Source: Bacteroidia bacterium
Lineage (GTDB): Bacteria; Bacteroidota; Bacteroidia; Bacteroidales; GWF2-35-48
Length of the DNA stretch: 46,996 nt
Assembly: GCA_016212695.1 (NCBI GenBank)
Contig: JACREX010000069.1
Coordinates: forward strand, 1-46,996
Direction: 5' to 3'
Each line of letters opens with the position of its first letter. The stretch's first letter is position 1. The notes under the pieces were generated by a model. The model was not told the DNA's origin, did no database searches, and was given only the letters and a program-made list of their open reading frames with translations. Both the position numbers and the translations under genes were made by a program. Shown here one piece after another: positions 1 to 9,840 of the stretch.

Positions 1-3000
1 GATTAACAGCCGGGAGTTATACGGTAACGGTAACGGATTCGTATAGTTGTACGGTAACGACTGGAGTGACGATCAATGCGCCGTCGGCGATAGTATTAAC
101 GATGACGAGTGTAAATTCATCATGCGGCCAGCAGGCGGACGGATCAGCGACAGTAAGTTTAACAGGGGGCACGCTGAATTATAGTTATAGCTGGTCAAAT
201 GGGAGCAGCACACCGAACAGCGTATTGACGACTAATACAATCAATGGAGTGGGAGCGGGGAGTTACAGCGTAACAGTAACTGATGGCAACGGATGTACGG
301 CGAATGGTACGGTAAGTGTGAATGATAATGCTGCCCCGTCGTCAACTATCAGTGCGAGCAGCAATGTAAGTTGTAACGGAGGGAATAACGTGAGCGCAAC
401 GGTAACGGTGACAGGCGGCTCACCGAATTACAATTATTCATGGTCAAACGGAAGCGCCACACCAAACAGTGTTTTAACAAGCAATACGATATCAGGATTA
501 ATCGCCAATACCTATACTGTAACAGTAACGGATGCAAACGGATGTATAACAACATCAACAGTAACCATAACAGAGCCGACCACAATAGTAGCCGCGATAT
601 CCTCACAGACAAATGTGCTCTGCAATGGAGGGTTAACAGGAAGCGCTACGATAGCGGCGACAGGAGGCAGTTTGCCATACACGTATGTATGGAGTACGAC
701 CCCATCGCAGGCGACAGCAACGGCAACAGGGCTGCAGGTAGGAACCTATACAGCCACAGCAACAGATGCGAATAGTTGCACAGCCACAGCAAGCGTAACG
801 ATAACTGAGCCTACGCTATTAACAACAAGTATAGTCGGAATAAATGTAACCTGTAATGGAAGTTCGGATGGAAACGCTACAGTTACAGCATCAGGCGGTT
901 CTCCTGCATATACATATTTGTGGAGTAACGGCGCTACTTCTTCATCAGCCGTTAATCTGTCTGCAAATACATATACGGTAACCGTAACAGATTTGAATTT
1001 GTGTATTGCTACAGCTACGGTTACTATAACTCAACCGGCAGCGCTTGGAGCCACTATTGTTTCCAGTACAGATGTAAGCGGATTTGGCGCAAATGATGGT
1101 TCTGCAACTGTAACCGGGACAAATGGAACGTTGCCTTATAGCTATTTGTGGTCAAATGGAGCAACCGGCGCTACGGCAAATAATCTTTCATCAGGAATAT
1201 ATGTAGTCACAGTTACAGATGCAAATGGTTGTACTGCTACAACAACCGTCACTATTAATGAACCGGGCGCTTTGGTAATTACAATTGATACTATTACCAA
1301 TGTAACTTGTAATGGAGCATGCAATGGCACTGCAGTGATAATTGTCAACGGAGGGATAACCCCTTATACATATTCATGGCCCAATGGCGATACTACAGAT
1401 AGTGTTACCGGATTATGTGCAGGTTCGCATACAGTTACCGTAACAGATGCTAACGGTTATATTGGCAATATAACAATTAATATTACTCAGCCGACTGTAA
1501 TGTCAGGAACAGAAAGTGCAAATATTTCTGTGAATTGTAATGGAGGTACTGATGGTAGCGCTTCGGTAGCTGCAAGTGGAGGTACAGGCCCATATACATA
1601 TCTTTGGTCAATCGGAGGGACTTCTGATACTCATGCAAATCTTGCATCGGGTAGTTTTACTGTTACCATTACTGATGCTAATAATTGTACGGTTACAGTG
1701 CCGGTTATAATTGCTCAACCTAATGCTTTTACGGCAACAGTTGTTTCGGCTAATGGAGCAAATTGCGGCCAACCGCAGGGAAGCCTTTCTGCAAATCCAA
1801 CAGGAGGTACTGCACCATATACTTATCTCTGGAATTCCACACCGCAACAAATCACTCAGACAGCATCCAATCTGACACCCGGAAATTATACAGTTACTGT
1901 TACAGATGCACATTCATGCACAGTAACAGCATCCGGTATTATCAGTAATATACCAGGTGTTGCAACAGCCGTTAAGAGTACAATCAATCCATCCTGCTTT
2001 GGTTACTGCAATGGTTCTGCGCTTCTCGAAAGCACCGGAGGTTTAACGCCATATTTTTATATATGCAGTAATGGTTATACAACTTCTACTTCAAATGCAA
2101 ACACTCTTATTTCAAATTTATGCGCAGGAAATTATTCCGTTACCATTACAGATGCCAACAATTGTCAAACAATCGTGACCTTTGTAATAACTCAGCCGGC
2201 TCCTGTTGTTGCAACGGTTTCATCAAGTACTAATGTAAACTGTAATGGCGGGAATAACGGAACAGCTACAGTAACGGGAAGCGGAGGCACTTCGCCTTAT
2301 ACAGCCATATGGAATACTATTCCGCAACAAAATACTCTTACTGCAAATAATCTGATTGCCGGTACGTACCAGGTAACTATCACTGATGTGAATGGATGTA
2401 CCGCTGATACATCAATTGTAATAACACAACCCGCGGCAATTACATTAACCATTAATAGTTTTAGCGCCCATTGCGGTTTGGCAGATGGATCAGCCACTGT
2501 TGTTGCAAGCGGTGGAACTGTAACTACCGGATATAATTATTTATGGTCAGGAGGAACTCCACCGTTAGCTCAACAGACCATAACCGGATTAACTGCTGCC
2601 GGAAGCCCATATATAGTAACTGTTACCGATAATAATTCATGTACTGCAACAAGTAGTGTTACTATTGCAGATATTCCTCCGGGTACTGCTGCAATATCAT
2701 CTCAAATAAATATTTCCTGTTTTGGAGCGAATAATGGATCTGCTACAGCTTCAATTGGCGGAGGCCAGTCGCCGTTTACCTATGTTTGGAGTACTACTCC
2801 CCCGCAGTCCTCAATCACTGCTTCTAATTTACCTCCGGGACCCTATACTGTGAGTATTACCGATTATTATAATTGTGTTGTAACAGCTACCGTGATAATT
2901 TCACAACCAGCTCTTTTATTAAATAATTTCAATATTCAAAATGCATCCTGCTATGGACAAAATACAGGCTCTGTAAATGCTTCACCTATGGGTGGGACAC

Positions 3001-6000
3001 CTCCATACTCCTATATCTGGAACAACTTTGAAACATCACAGATTATATCAAATGTGGGTGCAGGAACCTATTTCGTAACAATTACCGATGCTCATAACTG
3101 TTCAGTTATTGATACGGCTGTTGTTACACAACCAACACAGATAAATATTACCGGAACTGTTACGGATGCTACCTGCAATCATTTGGATGGCGCTATAAAT
3201 ACAACGATTACCGGGGGAATAACAGGATATTCGTATCACTGGAGTAATGGCCCGAGTACGGCAAATATCACTGCTATTGCCGCCGGAACATATTCGATAA
3301 CCGTAACAGACGGAGCGGGCTGTACGGCATCTCATACATTTAATGTAAATAATATTTCCGGACCAACAGCCGCCATTTCAGCTTCTTCAAATGTAACCTG
3401 TTATGGTATGGCAAACGGGTATGCTACTGTTTCTGCAACCGGAGGGACATTATCTTACACGTATCAGTGGAATACCAACCCGGTTCAGCCGGCAGCTACG
3501 GCTACGAATCTTGGACCCGGTATTTATAGCGTTACCGTAACAGATATAAATACAAACTGTACAGCCAATGCAAGCGTTACTATTACTGAACCGGCAAATC
3601 TGACAATGCTCACATATATCAATGAATCCTTATGTAACGGACAATGTAACGGAGATGCTGCATCTGTTCCGGTTGGCGGTACTGCTCCCTATTCTTTCAA
3701 TTGGTTTGGCGGCGGGTTAACTTCGACTGATTCATCTATTACCGGGTTATGTGCCGGAACATATACTATTGTCTTAACCGATGCGAATGGTTGTAACGAA
3801 ACCCAGACAATCACGGTTAATCAGCCTCCGTTTATTTCTGCAACAACTTCTTCTACTTCTTTAACATGTTATGGTATTTGCGACGGAACGGTTACAGTTA
3901 ATGCACTGGGAGGTACGCTACCCTATACGTACAACTGGGGTAATACAAGCCAGACAACTCAAACGGCATTTGCGTTGTGTGCCGGTACTTATGGTGTAAC
4001 CGTAACGGATGCTCATGGTTGTACGGAGAATGCCGGCGCTACGGTATCATCGCCTTCCCAGATAATGATTCAGCTTATAGACCTTCAGAATGTTAAATGT
4101 TATGGCCAGTCTTCAGGAAGAATAATTATCAGCGTTACAGGAGGAATTCCCGGATTTTCTTATTCATGGAGCAATGGCGCCACAACGCAAAACCTGATCG
4201 GAATACCTATGGGCGTTTATTGTTTAACCGTAACAGACCAGAACGGGTGTTCGCGTGATACCTGTTTTAATGTTTACGAGCCACAGCAAATACAGATTTC
4301 ATTAACAAAAACCGATGAAACTTGTTATCAGTTTTGTGATGGTACGATTACTTCAACAGTTACAGGAGGAGTAACTCCCTATTCGTATCTGTGGTCAAAT
4401 TTTTCAACAACACAAACTGTAAATAACCTCTGTCCCGGTAATTATAATCTTAGTGTTACTGATGCCAATAATTGTGTTACTTCTGCAACGACAACAATTG
4501 TCGGATACGATATATTGAGTTTGTTATTGGTTCATGTTGATACGGCTACCTGCGGGCAAGCTAACGGAGCCGCCATAATCAGCGTTATAGGCGGATCAAG
4601 CAATTATACATATAACTGGCCTGCCGGGGTGAACAGTTCTTCTACAATCGCTGCAAATCTTGCAGCAGGATTTTATACTGTTACCGTTGTTGATGATAAT
4701 AACTGTTCTGCTACATTAGACATTAATATCAGCAATGCTGCCGGGCCTGTTATTGATAGTATTGTGATACATAATGTAACATGTAATGGTGTTCATGATG
4801 GTTCGTTGCATGTATATTTCACAAGCAGCACAACAAATAATTCAATCCAATGGAGCACTGTTCCTGTTCAGACAACTGCAATAGCTTCCAACCTTGGACC
4901 CGGTGTATATTCTGTCGTTATCACGGATGATAACGGTTGTATTACGTCAACCAGCAGACCCATTACTCAACCCCAATTGTTTCAGTCAGCGGTTACGAAT
5001 CATACGGATGTTACATGTTACGGATCGTGTAATGGCGCTGCTACATCGCTTGTTTATGGAGGCATTGCGCCCTATACCTATTTATGGCCTGACGGAACAA
5101 CCGCCAATGCAGTGAATGGCCTGTGTGCCGGAGATTATATAGTTACTGCAACCGATGCGAACGGATGTACTGCGACAAGCAGTATAACAATTACTCAGCC
5201 GGATTCGTTGCATATAGACGCTCAATTGCATAATGTTACCTGTAATGGACAGAACAACGGACAGATAATCATTCAGGCTTCCGGAGGTACGGGATATTTT
5301 TATAACTGGTTTCCGAATGTAAGCGGAAATTCGGTTGCAGCGCCGCTTGCTCCGGGAACATACACGGTGATTGTTACCGACTATTATGATCTTAACTGTA
5401 GTGCTACCGGTACATACATAATAACAGAGCCGGAAGTAGTTACTGTAAATACTTTTGTAGAACCAACAACCTGCGGTTTGAACAATGGTATGGCTTATAT
5501 TCTCGGATCAATTTACGGAGGAACGCCGCCGTATAATTATATATGGTCGCCGGGTAACAGCACAAATGATACATTATATAATGCTGCTGCCGGAACTTAT
5601 CAGTTACAGGTATTTGATGGAAACAGTTGTTCCTCTGTATTCCCCGTAACAGTTACGTCCATAAGCCCTCCAATACTGAACAGTCTGTCAACTGTAGGTG
5701 CTTCCTGTTACGGAGAAGATGACGGTTCCGCTTTAATCAGCATTAAATATGGTACAGGTCCGTTTTTTTATACATGGATTCCGTTTGTAGGAAACGAAAC
5801 GCAGATTGACAGTTCCACTACAAACCTGAACAATCTTGTGGCCGGTATCTACAATGTGAGTATCACTGATGTTAATGGCTGTCATCTGCAGACGACATTT
5901 ATAATTAATCAACCAGCGCCGATACATGTATTTGCGGATGGTTCGAATTATATTTGCATGGGTCAGACAACTACCATCTCAGCAAATGCTGCCGGCGGTT

Positions 6001-7181
6001 CGGCTCCGTATAGTTTTATGTGGACAAGCCTTTCTTCTACAAGCCAGGTACAATATGTGAGCCCGAATACTACAACTAGCTATAATGTCTATGCTGTTGA
6101 TCAAAATAATTGTATGTCTGATACTGCTTCTGTAACAGTTAATGTTTATCCTCCGGTTACTGTACAATTATTTGCTGACACCATGAGCATCTGCAAGGGA
6201 CATTCCACAAGCCTGCATGCAGTTGCATCCGGAGGTAACGGCGGATCTTATAATTATTACTGGCCGGATCTTGGCGATACGCTTCCGATTCAGGACAGAG
6301 AAGTAACGCCTGTTGATACTATGACTTATTACGTTTACGGAGTTGACGGTTGCGGCTCGCCAAGCATACCCGACAGTGTTACTATTATAGTATGGCCGGT
6401 TCCTCCTGTGAATATATTAATTGATAAATTTAACGGATGTGCGCCATTAGAAGTACATTTCAGAAATACTGGCAATGCCACAAATCTTTCCTATAACTGG
6501 AATTTTAATGATCCGAATTCCAATAATAACACTTCTTTAGACAAAAATCCGTTTCATCTGTTTGAAGATGCAGGTACTTATACGGTACACTTGGTTGTAA
6601 CAACTCTACAGGGTTGCAGCGCTTCGGACAATCAGGTGATAACCGTTTTCCCTGTTCCGAATGCTGAATTTTATGCATATCCCGAAGTGGTGAGTTTATT
6701 CCATGCAAGGGTGGAATTTCTCGATATTTCAGGAAATATGAGTTCCTGGGCATGGGATTTTGGAGATCGTCATTATTCAAACCTGTCGGCTCCGGAACAC
6801 ACCTTTGAAGATGCCGGTATTTATCATGTGTGGTTATTTGTAACCAATGAATATGGTTGTAAAGATTCTGTCATGCATGACATAGAAGTACAACAGGAAC
6901 ATACTTTCTATGCCCCTACGGCATTTGATCCCACTTCTCCCAGAGGAAATAAATTCAATCCGCAGGGTGTGGGAATTGATGAGAATAATTACCAGTTATG
7001 GATATTTGACCGTTGGGGTGAAATTATTTTCGAAACAAAAGATTTGTATGAATACTGGAACGGGAAATTTTTTGGTAATGGAGATTATGTGAAATCCGGC
7101 ACATATGCATGGATTGTTAAATTGAAAGACATTCATGGGAAATGGCATGAATACAGCGGACCCGTAACTGTTATCAGATAA
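1..7181 (+). CDS. Giant SprB-repeat surface adhesin with CHU_C type B T9SS sorting domain (5' partial)
   Basis: The frame is open from base 3, where it already encodes a repeat end (AGSYTVTVTD), so the gene starts outside the window; the GTG at 66 is not its start. About 25 complete SprB-type repeats of ~80 residues follow. Each has an NVxCxGxxDG opening, a GGTxPYxYxW core and an AGxYxVTVTDxNGC end. Two Ig-like modules follow (about 5930-6400), then two PKD-like domains (about 6410-6890; WNF..N and WDFGD cores), and a CHU_C domain (about 6900-7181: FYAPTAFDP, FDRWGEIIFET, W.G...GTYAWIVKLKD). By family knowledge CHU_C proteins are exported by the type IX system and SprB-like proteins act in gliding or adhesion; the role here is inferred. 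Codon use changes near 850-900, and subsets of repeats carry extra cysteines. The next gene starts 45 bases downstream, with no terminator seen. Confidence 0.93.
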   Translation, partial: LTAGSYTVTVTDSYSCTVTTGVTINAPSAIVLTMTSVNSSCGQQADGSATVSLTGGTLNYSYSWSNGSSTPNSVLTTNTINGVGAGSYSVTVTDGNGCTANGTVSVNDNAAPSSTISASSNVSCNGGNNVSATVTVTGGSPNYNYSWSNGSATPNSVLTSNTISGLIANTYTVTVTDANGCITTSTVTITEPTTIVAAISSQTNVLCNGGLTGSATIAATGGSLPYTYVWSTTPSQATATATGLQVGTYTATATDANSCTATASVTITEPTLLTTSIVGINVTCNGSSDGNATVTASGGSPAYTYLWSNGATSSSAVNLSANTYTVTVTDLNLCIATATVTITQPAALGATIVSSTDVSGFGANDGSATVTGTNGTLPYSYLWSNGATGATANNLSSGIYVVTVTDANGCTATTTVTINEPGALVITIDTITNVTCNGACNGTAVIIVNGGITPYTYSWPNGDTTDSVTGLCAGSHTVTVTDANGYIGNITINITQPTVMSGTESANISVNCNGGTDGSASVAASGGTGPYTYLWSIGGTSDTHANLASGSFTVTITDANNCTVTVPVIIAQPNAFTATVVSANGANCGQPQGSLSANPTGGTAPYTYLWNSTPQQITQTASNLTPGNYTVTVTDAHSCTVTASGIISNIPGVATAVKSTINPSCFGYCNGSALLESTGGLTPYFYICSNGYTTSTSNANTLISNLCAGNYSVTITDANNCQTIVTFVITQPAPVVATVSSSTNVNCNGGNNGTATVTGSGGTSPYTAIWNTIPQQNTLTANNLIAGTYQVTITDVNGCTADTSIVITQPAAITLTINSFSAHCGLADGSATVVASGGTVTTGYNYLWSGGTPPLAQQTITGLTAAGSPYIVTVTDNNSCTATSSVTIADIPPGTAAISSQINISCFGANNGSATASIGGGQSPFTYVWSTTPPQSSITASNLPPGPYTVSITDYYNCVVTATVIISQPALLLNNFNIQNASCYGQNTGSVNASPMGGTPPYSYIWNNFETSQIISNVGAGTYFVTITDAHNCSVIDTAVVTQPTQINITGTVTDATCNHLDGAINTTITGGITGYSYHWSNGPSTANITAIAAGTYSITVTDGAGCTASHTFNVNNISGPTAAISASSNVTCYGMANGYATVSATGGTLSYTYQWNTNPVQPAATATNLGPGIYSVTVTDINTNCTANASVTITEPANLTMLTYINESLCNGQCNGDAASVPVGGTAPYSFNWFGGGLTSTDSSITGLCAGTYTIVLTDANGCNETQTITVNQPPFISATTSSTSLTCYGICDGTVTVNALGGTLPYTYNWGNTSQTTQTAFALCAGTYGVTVTDAHGCTENAGATVSSPSQIMIQLIDLQNVKCYGQSSGRIIISVTGGIPGFSYSWSNGATTQNLIGIPMGVYCLTVTDQNGCSRDTCFNVYEPQQIQISLTKTDETCYQFCDGTITSTVTGGVTPYSYLWSNFSTTQTVNNLCPGNYNLSVTDANNCVTSATTTIVGYDILSLLLVHVDTATCGQANGAAIISVIGGSSNYTYNWPAGVNSSSTIAANLAAGFYTVTVVDDNNCSATLDINISNAAGPVIDSIVIHNVTCNGVHDGSLHVYFTSSTTNNSIQWSTVPVQTTAIASNLGPGVYSVVITDDNGCITSTSRPITQPQLFQSAVTNHTDVTCYGSCNGAATSLVYGGIAPYTYLWPDGTTANAVNGLCAGDYIVTATDANGCTATSSITITQPDSLHIDAQLHNVTCNGQNNGQIIIQASGGTGYFYNWFPNVSGNSVAAPLAPGTYTVIVTDYYDLNCSATGTYIITEPEVVTVNTFVEPTTCGLNNGMAYILGSIYGGTPPYNYIWSPGNSTNDTLYNAAAGTYQLQVFDGNSCSSVFPVTVTSISPPILNSLSTVGASCYGEDDGSALISIKYGTGPFFYTWIPFVGNETQIDSSTTNLNNLVAGIYNVSITDVNGCHLQTTFIINQPAPIHVFADGSNYICMGQTTTISANAAGGSAPYSFMWTSLSSTSQVQYVSPNTTTSYNVYAVDQNNCMSDTASVTVNVYPPVTVQLFADTMSICKGHSTSLHAVASGGNGGSYNYYWPDLGDTLPIQDREVTPVDTMTYYVYGVDGCGSPSIPDSVTIIVWPVPPVNILIDKFNGCAPLEVHFRNTGNATNLSYNWNFNDPNSNNNTSLDKNPFHLFEDAGTYTVHLVVTTLQGCSASDNQVITVFPVPNAEFYAYPEVVSLFHARVEFLDISGNMSSWAWDFGDRHYSNLSAPEHTFEDAGIYHVWLFVTNEYGCKDSVMHDIEVQQEHTFYAPTAFDPTSPRGNKFNPQGVGIDENNYQLWIFDRWGEIIFETKDLYEYWNGKFFGNGDYVKSGTYAWIVKLKDIHGKWHEYSGPVTVIR

Positions 7182-7226
7182 AATCAATAAAACATAAAAT
7201 AATTATTAACTAAAATTTAAATTATT

Positions 7227-8258
7227 ATGAAGCACAAATTACTCACTTTAGCCGTATTTATTTTGTCTTGTTGTGCCGTAAATGCACAAATTACGCTCAC
7301 TTCCGGCAATATAGTCGGGATTGGCGATGTGGTATGCCTGTCGTATGATACGCTGCCGCAAACATCCATTGTTCCCGGAAATGCAGGAGCCGGGCAAAAC
7401 TGGAATTTATCAGCCCTTGTTTCACACAGAAAGGATACCATGCGGTTTATGCACCCTGCTTCAACTCCCTACGATACAGCTTTTACCGGCGATAATGCCA
7501 GCGCTCTTTTTGTAGGTAAAGGCATCTGGGCTTATTTTTATAAAGATGCCGCAATCCTTCAAACCTTAGGAATGGTAGGCGACTTACTCGGTAATGGTAA
7601 TATAATGGCCATTGAGTTGAATCCCCGTGAAACAATCATGGAGTTTCCGTTTACTTACCAGGATTCTTTTACAGATACAACAGGTATGATGGTTATCATG
7701 GATACCGTTAAAATGGTACAGACCACTGTTAATAATGTCGTGGCTGATGCATGGGGAATAGTTACCACTCCGACAGGCGCTTTTAACAGTCTTCGCATGT
7801 TTTCTACCAAAATTCAGCTTCAGGAATATTTTATTTTAGTTAATACGGTATGGGTACCTGCGGGTTCACAAACCGATACCTCTTATCATTATGAATGGTG
7901 GAGTAATAACACGAATTTGAGGTTTCCTGTTGCATCTTTCACATGGGATCCGGTGAACCTGAAAGTTGATGACGAAGTTGAATTTCTTAACGGAACGTAT
8001 TCTTTGGTTCCGGTAAAGGAAACCGCTTCCCTTTCCACTGTATTTCCGAATCCTTCCAAAGGCATTTTTATGATTGAAGCAGAAAATATCAGTTCCCTTG
8101 AAGTATGCAATATATACGGACAGACTGTGCTGAACGCCAGTTTTGATTATTCAGTATCATCTTTCAAAATAGATATGAGGAACCAGTCTAAGGGTGTTTA
8201 TATACTGCGGATGAAAACACAAACCGGCATGGAAACAAGAAAATTAGTTTTTGACTGA
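7227..8258 (+). CDS. Secreted protein with T9SS type A sorting domain
   Basis: The 343-residue protein starts with a clear Sec signal peptide (MKHKLLTLAVFILSCCAVNA, cut probably after NAQ). Its last ~75 residues are a type A T9SS domain: FPNPSKGIFMIE, then VCNIYGQTVLN, then KGVYILRMKTQTGMETRKLVF. The middle (about residues 25-265) has a beta-rich secreted look that I do not recognise; no catalytic motif is visible. By family knowledge the C-terminal domain directs passage through the type IX translocon and surface attachment or release. It follows the giant adhesin by 45 bases in the same direction and may share its transcript. The ATG is preceded by an A/T-rich leader without Shine-Dalgarno, as usual in this phylum. 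Confidence 0.85.
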   Translation: MKHKLLTLAVFILSCCAVNAQITLTSGNIVGIGDVVCLSYDTLPQTSIVPGNAGAGQNWNLSALVSHRKDTMRFMHPASTPYDTAFTGDNASALFVGKGIWAYFYKDAAILQTLGMVGDLLGNGNIMAIELNPRETIMEFPFTYQDSFTDTTGMMVIMDTVKMVQTTVNNVVADAWGIVTTPTGAFNSLRMFSTKIQLQEYFILVNTVWVPAGSQTDTSYHYEWWSNNTNLRFPVASFTWDPVNLKVDDEVEFLNGTYSLVPVKETASLSTVFPNPSKGIFMIEAENISSLEVCNIYGQTVLNASFDYSVSSFKIDMRNQSKGVYILRMKTQTGMETRKLVFD

Positions 8259-8346
8259 TTTCCGAAGTATAGTAACTAAGGCTGTCCAAAGACAGTTCTA
8301 CCTGATTTTCTCAGCATACATTTTATTATCAATAAACAGGGCCAAT

Positions 8347-9840
8347 ATGAAATTCCAAAAGCTGCTATTATTGTTACTTACTGCCCTGTTGTTTCTCGCA
8401 CCGGGCTGCAAAACCCTTGACATTGCAAAATACTACACGAAGGAAGACAGGAATATTATTCCCAACATTGAAACAAAACTCGACTATGAGATTGAAAATT
8501 TATTTTACCTGAACCAGTTTGCCAATATGCGTTTTTTGTATAAAAGGATGAAACAGGACCTTATTGCAGATGCCCGCCTGATCTATTACAATGAAATGGA
8601 AAAATTTCACGCACGAACAGGCAGGCCCACAGGTCAGCTTCATGTGAAGATTAAAAACGTGAACCTTCATACTTCGGCTATTTGGGCTACAGTTGTTTCC
8701 GGCCTTACTATCTGCACCCTAAACCTGTTTGGATTTCCGCTCCTGGGTTATCAATGCACCACCACCCTCGAAATGATGATGCTTGACCAGAAGCAGACGC
8801 TTATCGGTATTTATCCGGGAAGAGGCACAGGTAAGGGATTTGCAGGATTGTATTTCAGTTATAATATAACCGACGCACAAAAAAAAGCGCATCTCGAATC
8901 TTTTAAAAAGGCACTGTCAGATGCACTCGGCCGTATTGAAACGGATAAAAATATTGTAACATCAAAACTGAATTCAGGAGAGGGCAAAACAGACTCTGAG
9001 GCGAGCATTCAGAAAACAGTCACAGAACTCTCGATAGTATGCGATGTGGACAGTATGCCACAAGGAACTACAGGTAAAAAAAACAATCTCTTTGCGCTTG
9101 TCATAGGGAACGAAGATTACAAAAAATACCAGGACAACCTGAGCAGTGAAGCCAATGTTGAATTTGCACGACGGGATGCGCTGACCTTTGCCGGTTATTG
9201 CAAAAATATTTTCGGCGTGCCGGATGAAAATCTTATGGTGCTGACTGACGCTATTGGGTCGCAGATGAAACGCGAAATTGAGAAGCTTTCAAAACTCGTC
9301 AAATACTGCAACGGAGAGGCTGAAATCATTTTCTATTATGCAGGCCACGGTTTCCCGGATGAAGAGACCAAAGAGCCCTACCTCATCCCCTGTGATATTT
9401 CAGGCATCCAGGTGAAAGATGGCATTAAACTCAACTGGCTTTATGAGAAACTTACTGAAAACAATATAAAACGCGTTACCGTATTCCTTGATGCATGCTT
9501 TAGCGGAGGAGCCCGAAACCAGGGATTGGTGAGTTCACGCGGGGTAAAGGTGTTGCCTAAAAAAGAAAATATACCGGGCAAATTAGTTGTTTTTGCAGCG
9601 AGCAGTAATGACCAATCTGCCTATCCTTATAAAGAAAAACAGCATGGTCTATTTACATATTTTCTTCTGAAAATAATAAAAGAAAGAAAAGGCAACACTA
9701 CTTACAAAGAATTGTTTGATTACGTCTATTCCAATGTTGGCAGGCACTCCCTGAGAGTGAATAATGCAGAGCAGGAACCATCGGCTGCCTCAAGTAATGA
9801 AACAGAAACTTTGTGGGAAAAATGGAGAATTGCGGATTAG
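8347..9840 (+). CDS. Caspase-like (peptidase C14) lipoprotein
   Basis: The frame is open from 8251, but I choose the ATG at 8347 because it gives a lipoprotein signal (MKFQKLLLLLLTALLFLAPGC) with Cys22 as the lipidation site; the product is 498 residues. Residues ~23-235 are an unrecognised region with one hydrophobic stretch. From about residue 245 a caspase/metacaspase-like domain follows: FALVIGNEDY (first strand), YYAGHG with putative catalytic His334, and FLDACFSGG with putative nucleophile Cys384. FAASSNDQSAYP and HGLFTYFLL, typical of bacterial C14 proteins, come next. Both dyad residues are present, so activity is plausible; substrate is unknown. It is probably membrane-anchored facing the periplasm or surface. 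The 3' end overlaps convergent murB by 4 bases. Confidence 0.85.
   Translation: MKFQKLLLLLLTALLFLAPGCKTLDIAKYYTKEDRNIIPNIETKLDYEIENLFYLNQFANMRFLYKRMKQDLIADARLIYYNEMEKFHARTGRPTGQLHVKIKNVNLHTSAIWATVVSGLTICTLNLFGFPLLGYQCTTTLEMMMLDQKQTLIGIYPGRGTGKGFAGLYFSYNITDAQKKAHLESFKKALSDALGRIETDKNIVTSKLNSGEGKTDSEASIQKTVTELSIVCDVDSMPQGTTGKKNNLFALVIGNEDYKKYQDNLSSEANVEFARRDALTFAGYCKNIFGVPDENLMVLTDAIGSQMKREIEKLSKLVKYCNGEAEIIFYYAGHGFPDEETKEPYLIPCDISGIQVKDGIKLNWLYEKLTENNIKRVTVFLDACFSGGARNQGLVSSRGVKVLPKKENIPGKLVVFAASSNDQSAYPYKEKQHGLFTYFLLKIIKERKGNTTYKELFDYVYSNVGRHSLRVNNAEQEPSAASSNETETLWEKWRIAD

Noticed and set aside
66..68. GTG start of the left adhesin
   Set aside because: The frame is open to the window edge and encodes repeat sequence before it, so it is an internal Val codon.
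8282..8295. Short hairpin CTGTC-CAAA-GACAG between the type A protein and the lipoprotein gene
   Set aside because: Only five base pairs and no T run, too weak to call a terminator.
8251..8346. Upstream start for the caspase-like gene (32 more residues)
   Set aside because: It would bury the lipoprotein signal and overlaps the preceding gene; the start at 8347 gives a standard lipobox.
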